Source: Listeria kieliensis
Lineage (GTDB): Bacteria > Bacillota > Bacilli > Lactobacillales > Listeriaceae
Reading direction: 5' to 3'
Assembly (NCBI RefSeq): GCF_003369925.1
Contig: NZ_LARY01000002.1
Coordinates: 434,001 to 498,000, forward strand
Length of the DNA: 64,000 nucleotides
The translations under genes and the position numbers were made by a program. Numbering within the stretch: the stretch's first letter is position 1; each line of letters opens with the position of its first letter. A model generated the notes under the pieces. It made no database searches. It was not told the origin of the DNA and saw only the letters and a list, made by a program, of their open reading frames with translations. Shown in pieces: positions 1 through 7,800 of the stretch.

Positions 1-1793
1 TAACCTACAAACCACTGATCTTTCGTTCCACTCTTATCATTGAATGGTACCTGTGTCGACCCTGTTTTACCAGCCATTTCATAGCCAGCTACAGCCGCAT
101 TTTGTCCAGTTCCATTGTTTACAACGTCAAGTAGCATTGAAGTCATTTCATCGGATACATCTTCTGAAATAATTCGCTTTGTTTCAGGCTCATGTTCATA
201 AATCGTATTTCCAGATGGATCGACAATTTTGCTGATGACATAGCCTTCCTTCGGTTTTACACCTTTATTGGCAAACGTCGCATAAGCTGCGGCCATTTCA
301 ACTGGTGTTGCCCCTTTGCTAAGTCCACCAAGTGCAAGTCCAAGCGTATCATCGCTTTCTTCAAGTGGAATTCCAAATCGTTCCACAGACTTCATGCCAC
401 GCTTAATGCCAATTTCATTCAAAGTCCAAACGGCTGGTGCATTAATCGACTGCGCCACCGCCTTGTACATCGGAACTTCACCTTGATACGTGCCGCTCAC
501 ATTTGTCGGCGTATAGTTTCCTTTATAGGTTTTCTTTTCATCTTTCAGCATGGTATCGACATCCCAGCCTTTTTCAAGAGCTGGCACATAAGCTGCAAGA
601 GGTTTCATTGTCGAACCAGGTTGAGCGCGCATTTGTGTTGCTCGGTTGAAGCCACGGAAAGTATGCTCCCCGCGACCGCCGATCAAAGCTCGAATGCCTC
701 CTGTTGCTGGATCCATTAATACTGCTCCAGACTGAACCAGTGTTCCGTCACTCGCACTTTGTGGGAAATTGTAATTATTGTCATAGATGCTTTCTAGTGA
801 AGTTTGGTAGTTTTGATCGAGCTCTGTATAAATTTTATAACCTTTACGCATAATCTCATCTTGTGAAACATCCGCTTTATTCACGGCCTCGTTAATGACA
901 GCATCCACATACCACGGATATTTGTTAGCAAGCGGATCGGACGCTTTATTGTTTAGCGCCACTTTAGTATTCCGATACGTATTATATTCACTTTTACTAA
1001 TTTTTTTATTTTCAAGCATGGTTTTTAAAACAACATTCCGTCTCTCAGTTGCTCGTTCTAAATGTTTGTACGGATCATAAGCACTAGGCGCCTGAAGTAA
1101 CCCAGCAATCATTGCCGCTTCAGGAACTGTAAGCTCGGAAGCTTTTTTTCCAAAATATTTTTTCGAAGCATTTTCAACGCCCCATTCACCGTTACCAAAA
1201 TAAGAACGGTTTAAGTACATCTCCAAGATTTCATCCTTGGAATACGTCCGCTCAATTTCACGCGCCATAAATAATTCTTTCGCTTTCCGCGTAAACGTTT
1301 GTTCTTGACTGAGGAGCGCATTTTTCGCAAGTTGCTGTGTGATCGTACTACCACCACCAGTGATACCACCAGTTTTAACTATACCAAACGCCGACCGGAA
1401 AATTCCTTTTAAGTCAAAGCCATTATGCTCATAAAACTTTCGGTCCTCGACAGATACCACTGCATTTTGCACGTTTTTGGATATCTTATCAATTTTGACA
1501 AAAGTTGCATCCGTTGACGAAAGCTCCCCTGCCTTGTCGCCATCTTTGTCATAGACGACAGTCGCTGTTTCAAGACCTTTTTTAAGCGCATCAATATCTG
1601 CAGATTTGGCTACAACCGTTAAATAAATAATAAATCCTAGAATCGCAAGTAGTACAAATAAAATAATCCATTTAATCACGTGTTTATTTTTCATAAAGCG
1701 GCGTAATTTATTCCAAAAAATCTTAAGCCATTTCCAGATAAAGCTGAAAAATTGTTTGATTGATTTTAAAATCAGCTGTTTAAAATTTTCCAA
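1..1793 (-). CDS. Class A penicillin-binding protein (3' end outside window)
   Basis: Bifunctional peptidoglycan glycosyltransferase/transpeptidase anchored in the membrane. I translated the minus strand from a TTG at 1793 preceded by AGGAG (six-base spacing). A basic cytoplasmic N-terminus is followed by one membrane segment (about residues 38-60), then the GT51 region with EDRKFYEHNGFD and GGSTITQQLAKN. The transpeptidase region has the SxxK motif STMK near residue 394, the SxN motif SIN near 449, and KTGS near 576. About 597 residues are inside the window and the C-terminus is cut off at base 1. The GT51 and transpeptidase motifs are all intact. From memory of the gene order it corresponds to lmo2229 of L. 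monocytogenes, a PBP1a/2c-type protein. Confidence in the family is high; the exact PBP name is inferred. Confidence 0.93.
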   Translation of the reverse strand, partial: MENFKQLILKSIKQFFSFIWKWLKIFWNKLRRFMKNKHVIKWIILFVLLAILGFIIYLTVVAKSADIDALKKGLETATVVYDKDGDKAGELSSTDATFVKIDKISKNVQNAVVSVEDRKFYEHNGFDLKGIFRSAFGIVKTGGITGGGSTITQQLAKNALLSQEQTFTRKAKELFMAREIERTYSKDEILEMYLNRSYFGNGEWGVENASKKYFGKKASELTVPEAAMIAGLLQAPSAYDPYKHLERATERRNVVLKTMLENKKISKSEYNTYRNTKVALNNKASDPLANKYPWYVDAVINEAVNKADVSQDEIMRKGYKIYTELDQNYQTSLESIYDNNYNFPQSASDGTLVQSGAVLMDPATGGIRALIGGRGEHTFRGFNRATQMRAQPGSTMKPLAAYVPALEKGWDVDTMLKDEKKTYKGNYTPTNVSGTYQGEVPMYKAVAQSINAPAVWTLNEIGIKRGMKSVERFGIPLEESDDTLGLALGGLSKGATPVEMAAAYATFANKGVKPKEGYVISKIVDPSGNTIYEHEPETKRIISEDVSDEMTSMLLDVVNNGTGQNAAVAGYEMAGKTGSTQVPFNDKSGTKDQWFVG

Positions 1794-1952
1794 ACTTATC
1801 TCCTAACTTTCCTTTGAATTTAGTTCTTGTCATAAATCGCACATTGAACTACGACTATTTTACGCTAAACGAAGAATTTTTTCTACCGCCCTAAGCCTTA
1901 TTTTTTTCTCTTCCCATTTGCCTATGCCAAAATAGCTGAAAATAAAAAAGAT

Positions 1953-1978
1953 GTTTCCCCAAAAACGAAACTGGGTAG
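1953..1978 (+). promoter_or_regulatory. Candidate sigma-B promoter
   Basis: GTTTCC at 1953-1958 and GGGTAG at 1973-1978 are 14 bases apart, close to the general-stress sigma-B consensus GTTT...GGGWAT. It lies about 70 bases before the ArsC-like gene. The L. monocytogenes counterpart (lmo2230) is known as a sigma-B-dependent gene, which supports the call. The last base of the -10 is not consensus. Confidence 0.55.
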
Positions 1979-2046
1979 ACAACAAGTATGGACAGAGGGA
2001 CTTTTTAGAAAGACCTGCACAAAGACAACACGGAAAGGAATTAAAA

Positions 2047-2472
2047 ATGCCAAAAAAATTGATTTATTTCTTGTCACAATCGCATATTCGCAGCTTGATC
2101 GCGGAAGCGTGGGCGAAGAAACTCAAACTTCCTGATGTGACCTTCATCAGCGGTTCTTGGCTTAAGGCTCGCAAAACACATTTTGTGTCTGAAGCGCTTC
2201 AAGAGTTTGCAATCGATACTCCGAGTAGTTTGTCTTATGTACCTAGTCAAAAACTTCTGGCAAAAGCCGATTTAATCATCACAATTTATGACTCCACTTA
2301 TGAAATCGCGCCGCACTATCCAGAAGCACTCCAGAAAAAAGTTGTCTACTGGGATATCAAAGATCCAGAGCATGCTAAGAGCACTCATTCAAAATGGGCG
2401 ATATATCAGGAAATTTGCGAACAAATTGCCGTTCTTGTTAAGAGTTTAAAGAAACAGTTTATTGAAGTTTAA
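2047..2472 (+). CDS. ArsC/low-MW phosphatase-like protein lacking the catalytic cysteine
   Basis: A 141-residue protein clearly related to thioredoxin-type arsenate reductases (low-molecular-weight phosphotyrosine phosphatase fold). ATG 2047 is chosen because GGAA lies just upstream; the frame is open further upstream to 1951 but without ribosome-binding signals. The N-terminus IYFLSQSHIRS aligns with the family P-loop, but the nucleophilic Cys is Ser and the loop is one residue short (S-X4-R instead of C-X5-R). The two later redox cysteines of ArsC are also absent; the only Cys is near the C-terminus. It is therefore unlikely to reduce arsenate or hydrolyse phosphotyrosine by the known mechanism. 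A sigma-B-like promoter suggests a stress role. Position matches lmo2230 from memory. Confidence 0.8.
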   Translation: MPKKLIYFLSQSHIRSLIAEAWAKKLKLPDVTFISGSWLKARKTHFVSEALQEFAIDTPSSLSYVPSQKLLAKADLIITIYDSTYEIAPHYPEALQKKVVYWDIKDPEHAKSTHSKWAIYQEICEQIAVLVKSLKKQFIEV

Positions 2473-2477
2473 ATTTG

Positions 2478-2506
2478 TCTCTCCGAAACATTTCGGGGAG
2501 ATTTTT
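2478..2506 (+). terminator. Rho-independent terminator
   Basis: A nine-base-pair stem CTCTCCGAA/TTCGGGGAG with a short loop is followed by TTTTT, directly after the ArsC-like stop codon. The next gene's GGAGG follows immediately, so read-through could still supply it. Confidence 0.7.
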
Positions 2507-2525
2507 GTAATGGAGGGCGTTTAAA

Positions 2526-3398
2526 TTGGAAGGCTATCAAGATATTAAAAAAGGAGAAAAAGCAGCTTTATTGAGTATTTTAGCCTACCTTTTCTTAGCT
2601 GCGATCAAAGTTATCGTTGGACTAATCGGACACTCTGATGCTCTTTTCGCCGACGGACTAAATAATACTACGGATGTTATCGCTTCTGTTGCCTTACTGA
2701 TTGGACTACGAATATCACGCATCCCGCCTGATGCTGATCATGCTTACGGGCATCGCAGAACCGAAACGATCAGTTCACTTGTCGCTTCTTTCATTATGCT
2801 ACTCGTCGGTCTCGAAGTTATTTTTAATTCCATATCTAACTTATTTAAAGGAAATTTTGCTGCACCCAATACTTTAACAGCCATTGTTGCTTTTTTCTCC
2901 GGCATTTTCATGTTTGGCATTTACCTTTATAACATTCGTCTTGCGAAAAAAATCGAGAGCCAAGCAGTAAAAGCTGCCGCACTGGATAACCGCTCCGATG
3001 CTTTGGTAAGCTTTGGCGCTTTTATCGGTATTATTTTTGCACTATTTGGTCTGCCTTGGGTTGATGCGGTAACAGCACTCCTCGTTGGTATCTTGATCGG
3101 TTATACCGCAGTTAAAATTTTCTTCGACGCCGCTCACAGTTTAACAGACGGTTTTGATGTCTCGAAACTTGAAACCATCCATGATCTTGTTCGCGACGTA
3201 GCAGATGTGAAAGAAATTAAAGATATCAAAGCTCGCTTCAACGGAAACCGCATTTGGATTGATTTAACCGTCGCTGTTGATCCTGATTTAAATGTTGTTC
3301 GCAGCCACGAAATAACGGAACAAATTGAACAAGCCATTCGCTCTAAGTTTCCAACAGCTTATACGCTTGTTCACATTGAACCCTTTTTTGAAAAGTAG
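2526..3398 (+). CDS. Cation diffusion facilitator transporter
   Basis: A 290-residue CDF (cation efflux) family membrane protein that exchanges divalent metal for protons across the cytoplasmic membrane. TTG start at 2526 with GGAGGG eight to nine bases upstream. Four to six membrane segments span residues 15-210. The paired metal-site motifs are SDALFADGLNNTTD in helix 2 and DNRSDALVS in helix 5, and the loop DADHAYGHRRTE is the family's HxxGH-type signature. The cytoplasmic C-terminal metal-binding domain covers about residues 210-290 (VHIEPFFEK end). Fits the FieF/YdfM-like branch; zinc, iron or manganese cannot be told apart from sequence. Matches lmo2231 in order. Confidence 0.9.
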   Translation: MEGYQDIKKGEKAALLSILAYLFLAAIKVIVGLIGHSDALFADGLNNTTDVIASVALLIGLRISRIPPDADHAYGHRRTETISSLVASFIMLLVGLEVIFNSISNLFKGNFAAPNTLTAIVAFFSGIFMFGIYLYNIRLAKKIESQAVKAAALDNRSDALVSFGAFIGIIFALFGLPWVDAVTALLVGILIGYTAVKIFFDAAHSLTDGFDVSKLETIHDLVRDVADVKEIKDIKARFNGNRIWIDLTVAVDPDLNVVRSHEITEQIEQAIRSKFPTAYTLVHIEPFFEK

Positions 3399-3405
3399 AA
3401 GATTA

Positions 3406-3434
3406 TTGTGTTCTTTTTCATTCTCCATTATAAT
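3406..3434 (+). promoter_or_regulatory. Sigma-A promoter of the CorC/HlyC-type gene
   Basis: TTGTGT at 3406-3411 and a perfect TATAAT at 3429-3434 with 17-base spacing. Transcription would start near 3441, giving a structured leader of about 200 nt before the TTG start at 3640. Confidence 0.75.
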
Positions 3435-3475
3435 TTAGATAACTTTACCATTTCGGAGAAGGAGGGGATTTTCGA

Positions 3476-3493
3476 ATGGGGCAGTGCAACTAA
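3476..3493 (+). CDS. Candidate 5-codon leader peptide (MGQCN)
   Basis: ATG 3476 is followed by GGG CAG TGC AAC TAA, a five-residue reading frame, and preceded by a very strong AAGGAGGGG about nine bases upstream. It sits roughly 35 nt after the predicted transcription start and just before a long imperfect hairpin (3521-3574). This layout resembles attenuating upstream ORFs that sense ribosome progress or ion level. Function is inferred; there is no direct proof of translation. Confidence 0.5.
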   Translation: MGQCN

Positions 3494-3520
3494 TTTTAAA
3501 TTTAATTCATTATTTATCCA

Positions 3521-3574
3521 GTAGGCGCTTCGCTTTGAGAATTTTCTCCTCTCAGCCAGATAGCCTACTCCTTT
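3521..3574 (+). promoter_or_regulatory. Long imperfect RNA hairpin in the leader
   Basis: CAGTAGGC near 3521 pairs with GCCTACTC near 3566, enclosing an inner stem TTTGAGAA.../TCTCCTCTCAG. The hairpin lies between the five-codon upstream ORF and the gene's Shine-Dalgarno, and is followed by CTTTCT. It may be an attenuator or ion-responsive element. I could not match it confidently to a named riboswitch class. Confidence 0.4.
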
Positions 3575-3604
3575 CTAAAAATTAACATTACCTAGGAGGT
3601 GGCA

Positions 3605-3633
3605 GTCATTTATAGAATTTTTCTATAAATGAC
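3605..3633 (+). promoter_or_regulatory. Perfect 13-bp hairpin between Shine-Dalgarno and start codon
   Basis: GTCATTTATAGAA (3605-3617), loop TTT, TTCTATAAATGAC (3621-3633). The AGGAGG is at 3594-3599 and the TTG start at 3640, 40 bases apart. Folding out this stem leaves about 11 bases, a normal spacing. The hairpin has no T-run, so it is not a terminator. It may make translation depend on structure. Confidence 0.6.
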
Positions 3634-3639
3634 CTACGA

Positions 3640-4977
3640 TTGATACTTACCATTAAATTTTTAATCATCGCACTTTTGATCGGCGTTTCGGCTTTTTTTG
3701 TAGCGACTGAATTCGCGATTGTTAAAATGCGACCAAGCCGACTTGATCAGTTGATAGCGGAAGGAAGTAAACGAGCAAACTTAGCTCGCTATATCTATAA
3801 CCATCTAAATGCTTACTTATCAGCCTGTCAGCTTGGAATTACGATCAGTTCACTTGGATTAGGTTGGCTTGGGGAATCCACTGTTGAAGCTGCTTTACAT
3901 CCACTTTTTGATCTCTTACATGTGCCGAGTTCGGTTGTTACATTGCTTTCTTTTGTGATTGCTTTCATCATTATCACATTCTTGCACGTTGTTGTCGGGG
4001 AACTTGTTCCAAAAACGCTTGCGATTGATAAAACAGAAGCTGTCGCACTTACGGTTGCGAGACCACTTCATTATTTCTATAAAATCATGTTCCCATTTAT
4101 CTGGTTATTAAACGAATCTTCCGTTCTTATTTCAAAGGCATTTGGACTAGAACCCGCGAATGAGCATGAAGTTGCACACACAGAAGAAGAATTGCGTATT
4201 ATCGTTGGAGAAAGCTACAAAAGCGGCGAAATCAACCAATCTGAATTCCGCTACGTAAATAAAATATTTGATTTTGACGAACGAATGGCAAAAGAAGTCA
4301 TGATCCCGCGAACAGAAATCGTCACGATTGATGCCGGGTCGAATATTTCTGATCTATCCGATATTATGAAAACCGAGCGTTATACGCGTTATCCCGTGAT
4401 TGATGGGGATAAAGATCACATTATCGGTGTTTTAAACTTAAAAGAAATCTTATCGGCTTACGTAGAACATGGTTCCGATAAAAAATTCAATATCGATCCT
4501 TATGTCAAACCGATTATTCGCGTGATTGAAACCATTCCGATCAAAGAGCTTTTATTCCGGATGCAAAAAGAACGTTCGCACATCGCGATCTTGCTTGATG
4601 AATACGGTGGCACCTCTGGACTCGTAACTGTTGAAGACATCATTGAAGAAATCGTTGGCGACATTCGAGACGAATTCGATGCAGATGAAATCCCTGAAAT
4701 CCGCCGCATTAAAGATGGGCATTATATTGTCGATGCCAAGCTTTTAATTGATGAAGTGAACAACATTCTCGGAACGGACATTGAAGAAGAGGAAGTTGAT
4801 ACGATCGGCGGTTGGTTCCTAACGCAAAATTACGAAGTGGAAGTCGGCGATGAAATCGAATACGGCGGCTATATCTTCCGCGTTAAAGAAGCCGAACCAC
4901 ATCACATTGAATACCTTGAGATCATCAAAATGGACAAACCTGAACCAGATCAAGATGATGATCAAGATGACGATTAA
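3640..4977 (+). CDS. CNNM/CorC-HlyC-type membrane protein (magnesium/metal efflux family)
   Basis: A 445-residue protein with an N-terminal DUF21/CNNM membrane domain (about residues 1-190, ATEFAIVKMRPSRLDQL near the start, VVGELVPKTLA in the middle). A CBS-domain pair follows (about 205-340, including MIPRTEIVTIDAG and LLDEYGGTSGLVTVEDIIEEIVGDI), then the C-terminal CorC_HlyC transporter-associated domain (about 350-430) and an acidic Asp-rich tail. Related to YhdP/MpfA proteins implicated in magnesium export; older annotations call them haemolysin-like. TTG at 3640 is the only start whose N-terminus fits the family, since TAG at 3613 closes the frame upstream. The complex leader (upstream ORF plus hairpins) suggests post-initiation control. 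Confidence 0.88.
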   Translation: MILTIKFLIIALLIGVSAFFVATEFAIVKMRPSRLDQLIAEGSKRANLARYIYNHLNAYLSACQLGITISSLGLGWLGESTVEAALHPLFDLLHVPSSVVTLLSFVIAFIIITFLHVVVGELVPKTLAIDKTEAVALTVARPLHYFYKIMFPFIWLLNESSVLISKAFGLEPANEHEVAHTEEELRIIVGESYKSGEINQSEFRYVNKIFDFDERMAKEVMIPRTEIVTIDAGSNISDLSDIMKTERYTRYPVIDGDKDHIIGVLNLKEILSAYVEHGSDKKFNIDPYVKPIIRVIETIPIKELLFRMQKERSHIAILLDEYGGTSGLVTVEDIIEEIVGDIRDEFDADEIPEIRRIKDGHYIVDAKLLIDEVNNILGTDIEEEEVDTIGGWFLTQNYEVEVGDEIEYGGYIFRVKEAEPHHIEYLEIIKMDKPEPDQDDDQDDD

Positions 4978-4984
4978 AAAGGTT

Positions 4985-5018
4985 AAAGCTGGAGCTTTGC
5001 AGAAAGTTCCAGCTTTTT
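4985..5018 (+). terminator. Rho-independent terminator
   Basis: Stem AAAGCTGGA/TCCAGCTTT with an inner CTTT/AAAG helix, followed by a T-run, just after the CNNM gene. The next gene's AAGGAGG follows within 15 bases. Confidence 0.75.
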
Positions 5019-5040
5019 GCTGCCAAGGAGGCTAAGAAAA

Positions 5041-5919
5041 ATGCTGAAAATCACTGTTCTCCCTGAATGGAGAAATCAAACGCTAACCGAGCTGTTTCGA
5101 GATACTTTTCATTTAGGAAAAAAAGCGCGTCATGAACTTCGGATGTCCCCTGAGTTCACACTGGATGGCTCAGATAAGCCTAACTGGGAAGGGAAGCTTT
5201 CCGCCGGACAAATTTTAACAGTCCCGCTCCAGAAAGAGAATGCCGCAAAAATTGAGTCAGGCCCACTTGAGGTTTCATACGAAGACGATTTTATTCTCGT
5301 TTTAAATAAACCCGCTGGCGTCAAAACGCACCCAAACAGCCCGAACGAAACCGGGACGCTCGCAAATTTTGCGGCAGCCTATTTAAAGCATGATCCCACG
5401 TCTTCCCCGTTTGCAGTGCACAGGCTTGACCAAGAAACGTCGGGGCTCGTTTTATTTGCCAAGAATCCCTTGAGCCTCGCTGCTTTTTCTTGGCAACTTG
5501 AAGCCCGCAACATCCACCGGACCTATCTCGCACTTGTTAGTGGCAAAACCCCGGAAACCCTTACCATCCAAGAGCCGATTGGCACCGACCGCCATCATCC
5601 GAACAAAATGCGCATTAGTGCCAGTGGAAAAAACGCGATAACACATCTTGAACGGCTCGAAACCTATCCGAATGACACCAGCCTTGTTCGATTGAAGCTT
5701 GAAACTGGGCGGACTCACCAAATTCGTGTTCATTTAAAAAGCATCGGTCACCCAATCATTGGCGATCATTTATACGGTGGCGCGAAACTTGCGAAGCGTA
5801 CTTTGCTACATGCCGAAGAGCTCGAATTTTTCCATCCGTTTTTAAATCAAACGTTAGTCGTAAAAAAAGAGCCGCCAAGTGATTTTACAATCAAAAAAGA
5901 ACCGCCAAACGAAGCCTGA
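5041..5919 (+). CDS. RluA-family pseudouridine synthase
   Basis: A 292-residue RluA/RluD-type enzyme that isomerises uridine to pseudouridine in RNA. ATG 5041 is preferred over the upstream open frame because AAGGAGG lies at the right distance. The catalytic motif HRLDQETSGLVLFAKN, with its Asp nucleophile, is near residue 130. GRTHQIRVHLKSIGHPIIGD near residue 230 is the second family signature. The N-terminal 75 residues are S4-like. Resembles YhcT of Bacillus; the RNA target cannot be assigned. Position fits lmo2244 from memory. Confidence 0.88.
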   Translation: MLKITVLPEWRNQTLTELFRDTFHLGKKARHELRMSPEFTLDGSDKPNWEGKLSAGQILTVPLQKENAAKIESGPLEVSYEDDFILVLNKPAGVKTHPNSPNETGTLANFAAAYLKHDPTSSPFAVHRLDQETSGLVLFAKNPLSLAAFSWQLEARNIHRTYLALVSGKTPETLTIQEPIGTDRHHPNKMRISASGKNAITHLERLETYPNDTSLVRLKLETGRTHQIRVHLKSIGHPIIGDHLYGGAKLAKRTLLHAEELEFFHPFLNQTLVVKKEPPSDFTIKKEPPNEA

Positions 5920-5940
5920 CACCGTTTGGCAGTTCTTTTT
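5894..5940. terminator. Bidirectional terminator between convergent genes
   Basis: GAACCGCCAAACG pairs with CGTTTGGCAGTTC (one mismatch), flanked by an A-run on the left and a T-run on the right. It overlaps the pseudouridine synthase stop and serves the convergent aldo/keto reductase as well. Confidence 0.85.
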
Positions 5941-5941
5941 A

Positions 5942-6829
5942 TCAACCATTTTCACGAGCAGTTCGAAGTTGCTCTTCTTCGCGCTCCATACTTTCAAGAA
6001 AGTAAGCTAAATCATCTGGATCAGGTCCTACATATTTCCCAGTCTCCAATTTGCTGATCTTATACAAATCCTCGCTGTCGAGTTCAAAGTATGCCAACTT
6101 CGAATTCTCCTTGATTCGTGAGGAAGCAATCGACTTTGGAATGATGATGGTATCTCGAAGCAAATGCCATTGCAGAATAACTTGATCAACTTGTGCCCCG
6201 TGCTTTTTCGCAATATCTTGGATCACTGGATTTTGCATGAGCGTTCCCTTCGCAAGTGGCGACCAAGCAGCATGTGCAATCCCGTATTTTTTCAGGAATG
6301 CGCGCAGTTCATTTTGCGGGAGAAGCGGATGCGTTTCTACTTGGTTCAGGACTGGCAGTTCATTCGCAACAGCCAAAAGGTCTTCTAGGTGATGTTCTTT
6401 AAAGTTCGCTACACCAATTGCTTTCACCGCTCCCTCGGCATAAAGTCGCTCCATCGCACGCCAAGTATCTCGATACTTTCCTGCAAGTGGCCAGTGAATT
6501 AAGTACAAATCAAGTTCGCTCAAGTTTAAATTTTTGAGCGTCCGCTCGAAGGCAAATAGGGTTTCATCGTAGCCTTGATCCCCATTCCAAATTTTCGAGC
6601 TGATAAAAAGTTCATCTCGCGAAACGCCGCCCGCGCGAATCGCTTCACCAACTTCATGTTCATTATTATAAACAGCTGCTGTATCAAACAAGCGATAGCC
6701 TGCATTAATCGCTTCCACAACAGCTTGAGTAATATACTTTTCTTCACTCATTTGAAAAATTCCAAGCCCAATATAAGGAATCTCACTTCCATTTTGGAGC
6801 CGGTACTTATCATGTACGGTTTTTACCAT
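5942..6829 (-). CDS. Aldo/keto reductase
   Basis: A 295-residue NADPH-dependent oxidoreductase of the (beta/alpha)8 AKR fold, similar to YtbE/YvgN methylglyoxal or aldehyde reductases. The catalytic tetrad is visible: Asp and Tyr in FDTAAVYNNEHEVG (about 47-60), Lys in SSKIWNGDQGY (about 78), His in YLIHWPLAG (about 110). The cofactor segment IIPKSIASSRIKEN is near residue 230. Start ATG 6829 has GGAGG ten bases upstream. Single-gene unit, divergent from the phosphate transport pair. A candidate cre site 130 bases upstream may put it under CcpA control. Substrate unknown. Confidence 0.9.
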   Translation of the reverse strand: MVKTVHDKYRLQNGSEIPYIGLGIFQMSEEKYITQAVVEAINAGYRLFDTAAVYNNEHEVGEAIRAGGVSRDELFISSKIWNGDQGYDETLFAFERTLKNLNLSELDLYLIHWPLAGKYRDTWRAMERLYAEGAVKAIGVANFKEHHLEDLLAVANELPVLNQVETHPLLPQNELRAFLKKYGIAHAAWSPLAKGTLMQNPVIQDIAKKHGAQVDQVILQWHLLRDTIIIPKSIASSRIKENSKLAYFELDSEDLYKISKLETGKYVGPDPDDLAYFLESMEREEEQLRTARENG

Positions 6830-7168
6830 CTGAAAGCCTCCTTTAAACCGCTTTCCTGTTCAGAAAGTTCTATTCCCAGTATACCGAATTTCCGCTTTTC
6901 TTCCTAATAATAAGTTATTTTTTCATAACAAAAAAAATAGATGTTGCTCTATTCAACCCATTGTAAGCGATTGCAGTCTTTTCCCGCCTTATTTTAACCC
7001 AAAAAAAGTTTCCTATTTCGGTGCTCGATATGTTAGTATTATCATGTGGTAAATTTCAAGTTGATACGTTTTATTTTTTTGTAAGCAAATTGTTAAGAAA
7101 AACCTTTTAAATGTAGGGAATTCATTTGCAAAAATTACTTACTTAAAAGATCGGAGGAATTTAAGAAA
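6830..7168. other. Divergent intergenic region
   Basis: 339 bases between the aldo/keto reductase and the Pit operon. Besides a candidate cre site at 6961 I see only AT-rich sequence. A TATACT about 50 bases upstream of the reductase could be its -10, but the matching -35 is poor. No tRNA, riboswitch or long hairpin is evident. Confidence 0.5.
6961..6975 (+). promoter_or_regulatory. Candidate CcpA cre site
   Basis: TTGTAAGCGATTGCA fits the consensus WTGNAARCGNWWNCA at every defined position. It lies 132 bases from the aldo/keto reductase start and 194 bases from the DUF47 start, so either could be regulated. No binding evidence. Confidence 0.45.
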
Positions 7169-7789
7169 ATGGCTTTTAAAAATAAGAAAGACCGCTTTGC
7201 ATCTTTACTGCATGACATTGCCGTGAATCTTCATGAAGGAGCAGACTTTTTCGCTACCTACAACATTGATTCACTTGGAGACTTACATACTTTTTCAGAC
7301 AAAATGAAAGAATATGAAACTTCTGGTGACACAATGGTTCACAAAATGATCATGGAGCTAAACGATGCCTTCATTACACCTATCGAGCGTGAAGACATGC
7401 TTGAACTTACAAACCGTTTGGATGACGTAATGGATGGTCTTGAACAAACTGCTTTTTCACTTGAAATCTGTCAGATTACACATTATGACGAGTACATGTT
7501 GAAATTTATTAAAGCGATCCAAGAAAGCACTGTTGAGATCGAAAAAGCAGTCGATCTTGTTTTCAATAAGAAATTGAAAGAAGTGCGTAAGTTAGCCATA
7601 AAAATCAAAGATTATGAATCACAATGTGATGAAGTTTACCGCGAATCACTTATTAAATTATTCCAAGAAGAAACAGATGCAATTAAAATTATTCGTAAAA
7701 AACAAGTTTATGAAGATCTCGAAGAAGTTGCAGACAACTGTCAAAGTGTCGCTAATACACTTGAATCAATTGTCATGAAAAACGCATAA
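7169..7789 (+). CDS. DUF47/PhoU-like Pit accessory protein
   Basis: A 206-residue, mostly helical cytoplasmic protein of the DUF47 (TIGR00153-type PhoU-related) family, usually encoded next to Pit phosphate transporters and thought to modulate them. Start ATG 7169 has GGAGG ten bases upstream. Acidic helical repeats such as TPIEREDMLELTNRLDDVMDGLEQ and YEDLEEVADNCQSVANTLESIV are typical of the PhoU three-helix bundle. It ends 11 bases before the Pit gene with an intervening AAGGAG, so the two are one transcript. Corresponds to lmo2248 in order. Confidence 0.9.
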   Translation: MAFKNKKDRFASLLHDIAVNLHEGADFFATYNIDSLGDLHTFSDKMKEYETSGDTMVHKMIMELNDAFITPIEREDMLELTNRLDDVMDGLEQTAFSLEICQITHYDEYMLKFIKAIQESTVEIEKAVDLVFNKKLKEVRKLAIKIKDYESQCDEVYRESLIKLFQEETDAIKIIRKKQVYEDLEEVADNCQSVANTLESIVMKNA

Positions 7790-7800
7790 GGAGCCGAACA

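Noticed and set aside
192-719. Long plus-strand open frame within the PBP gene
   Set aside because: It is antisense to a strongly conserved PBP coding sequence, has no ribosome site and a low-complexity-like, non-family translation.
3441-3600. Possible yybP-ykoY or M-box riboswitch
   Set aside because: I looked for the conserved loop sequences of both classes and could not match them; the leader is reported only as structured RNA.
7000-7168. PhoP (TTAACA-type) boxes before the Pit operon
   Set aside because: Only one isolated TTGTTAAG-like element is visible, without the required direct repeats.
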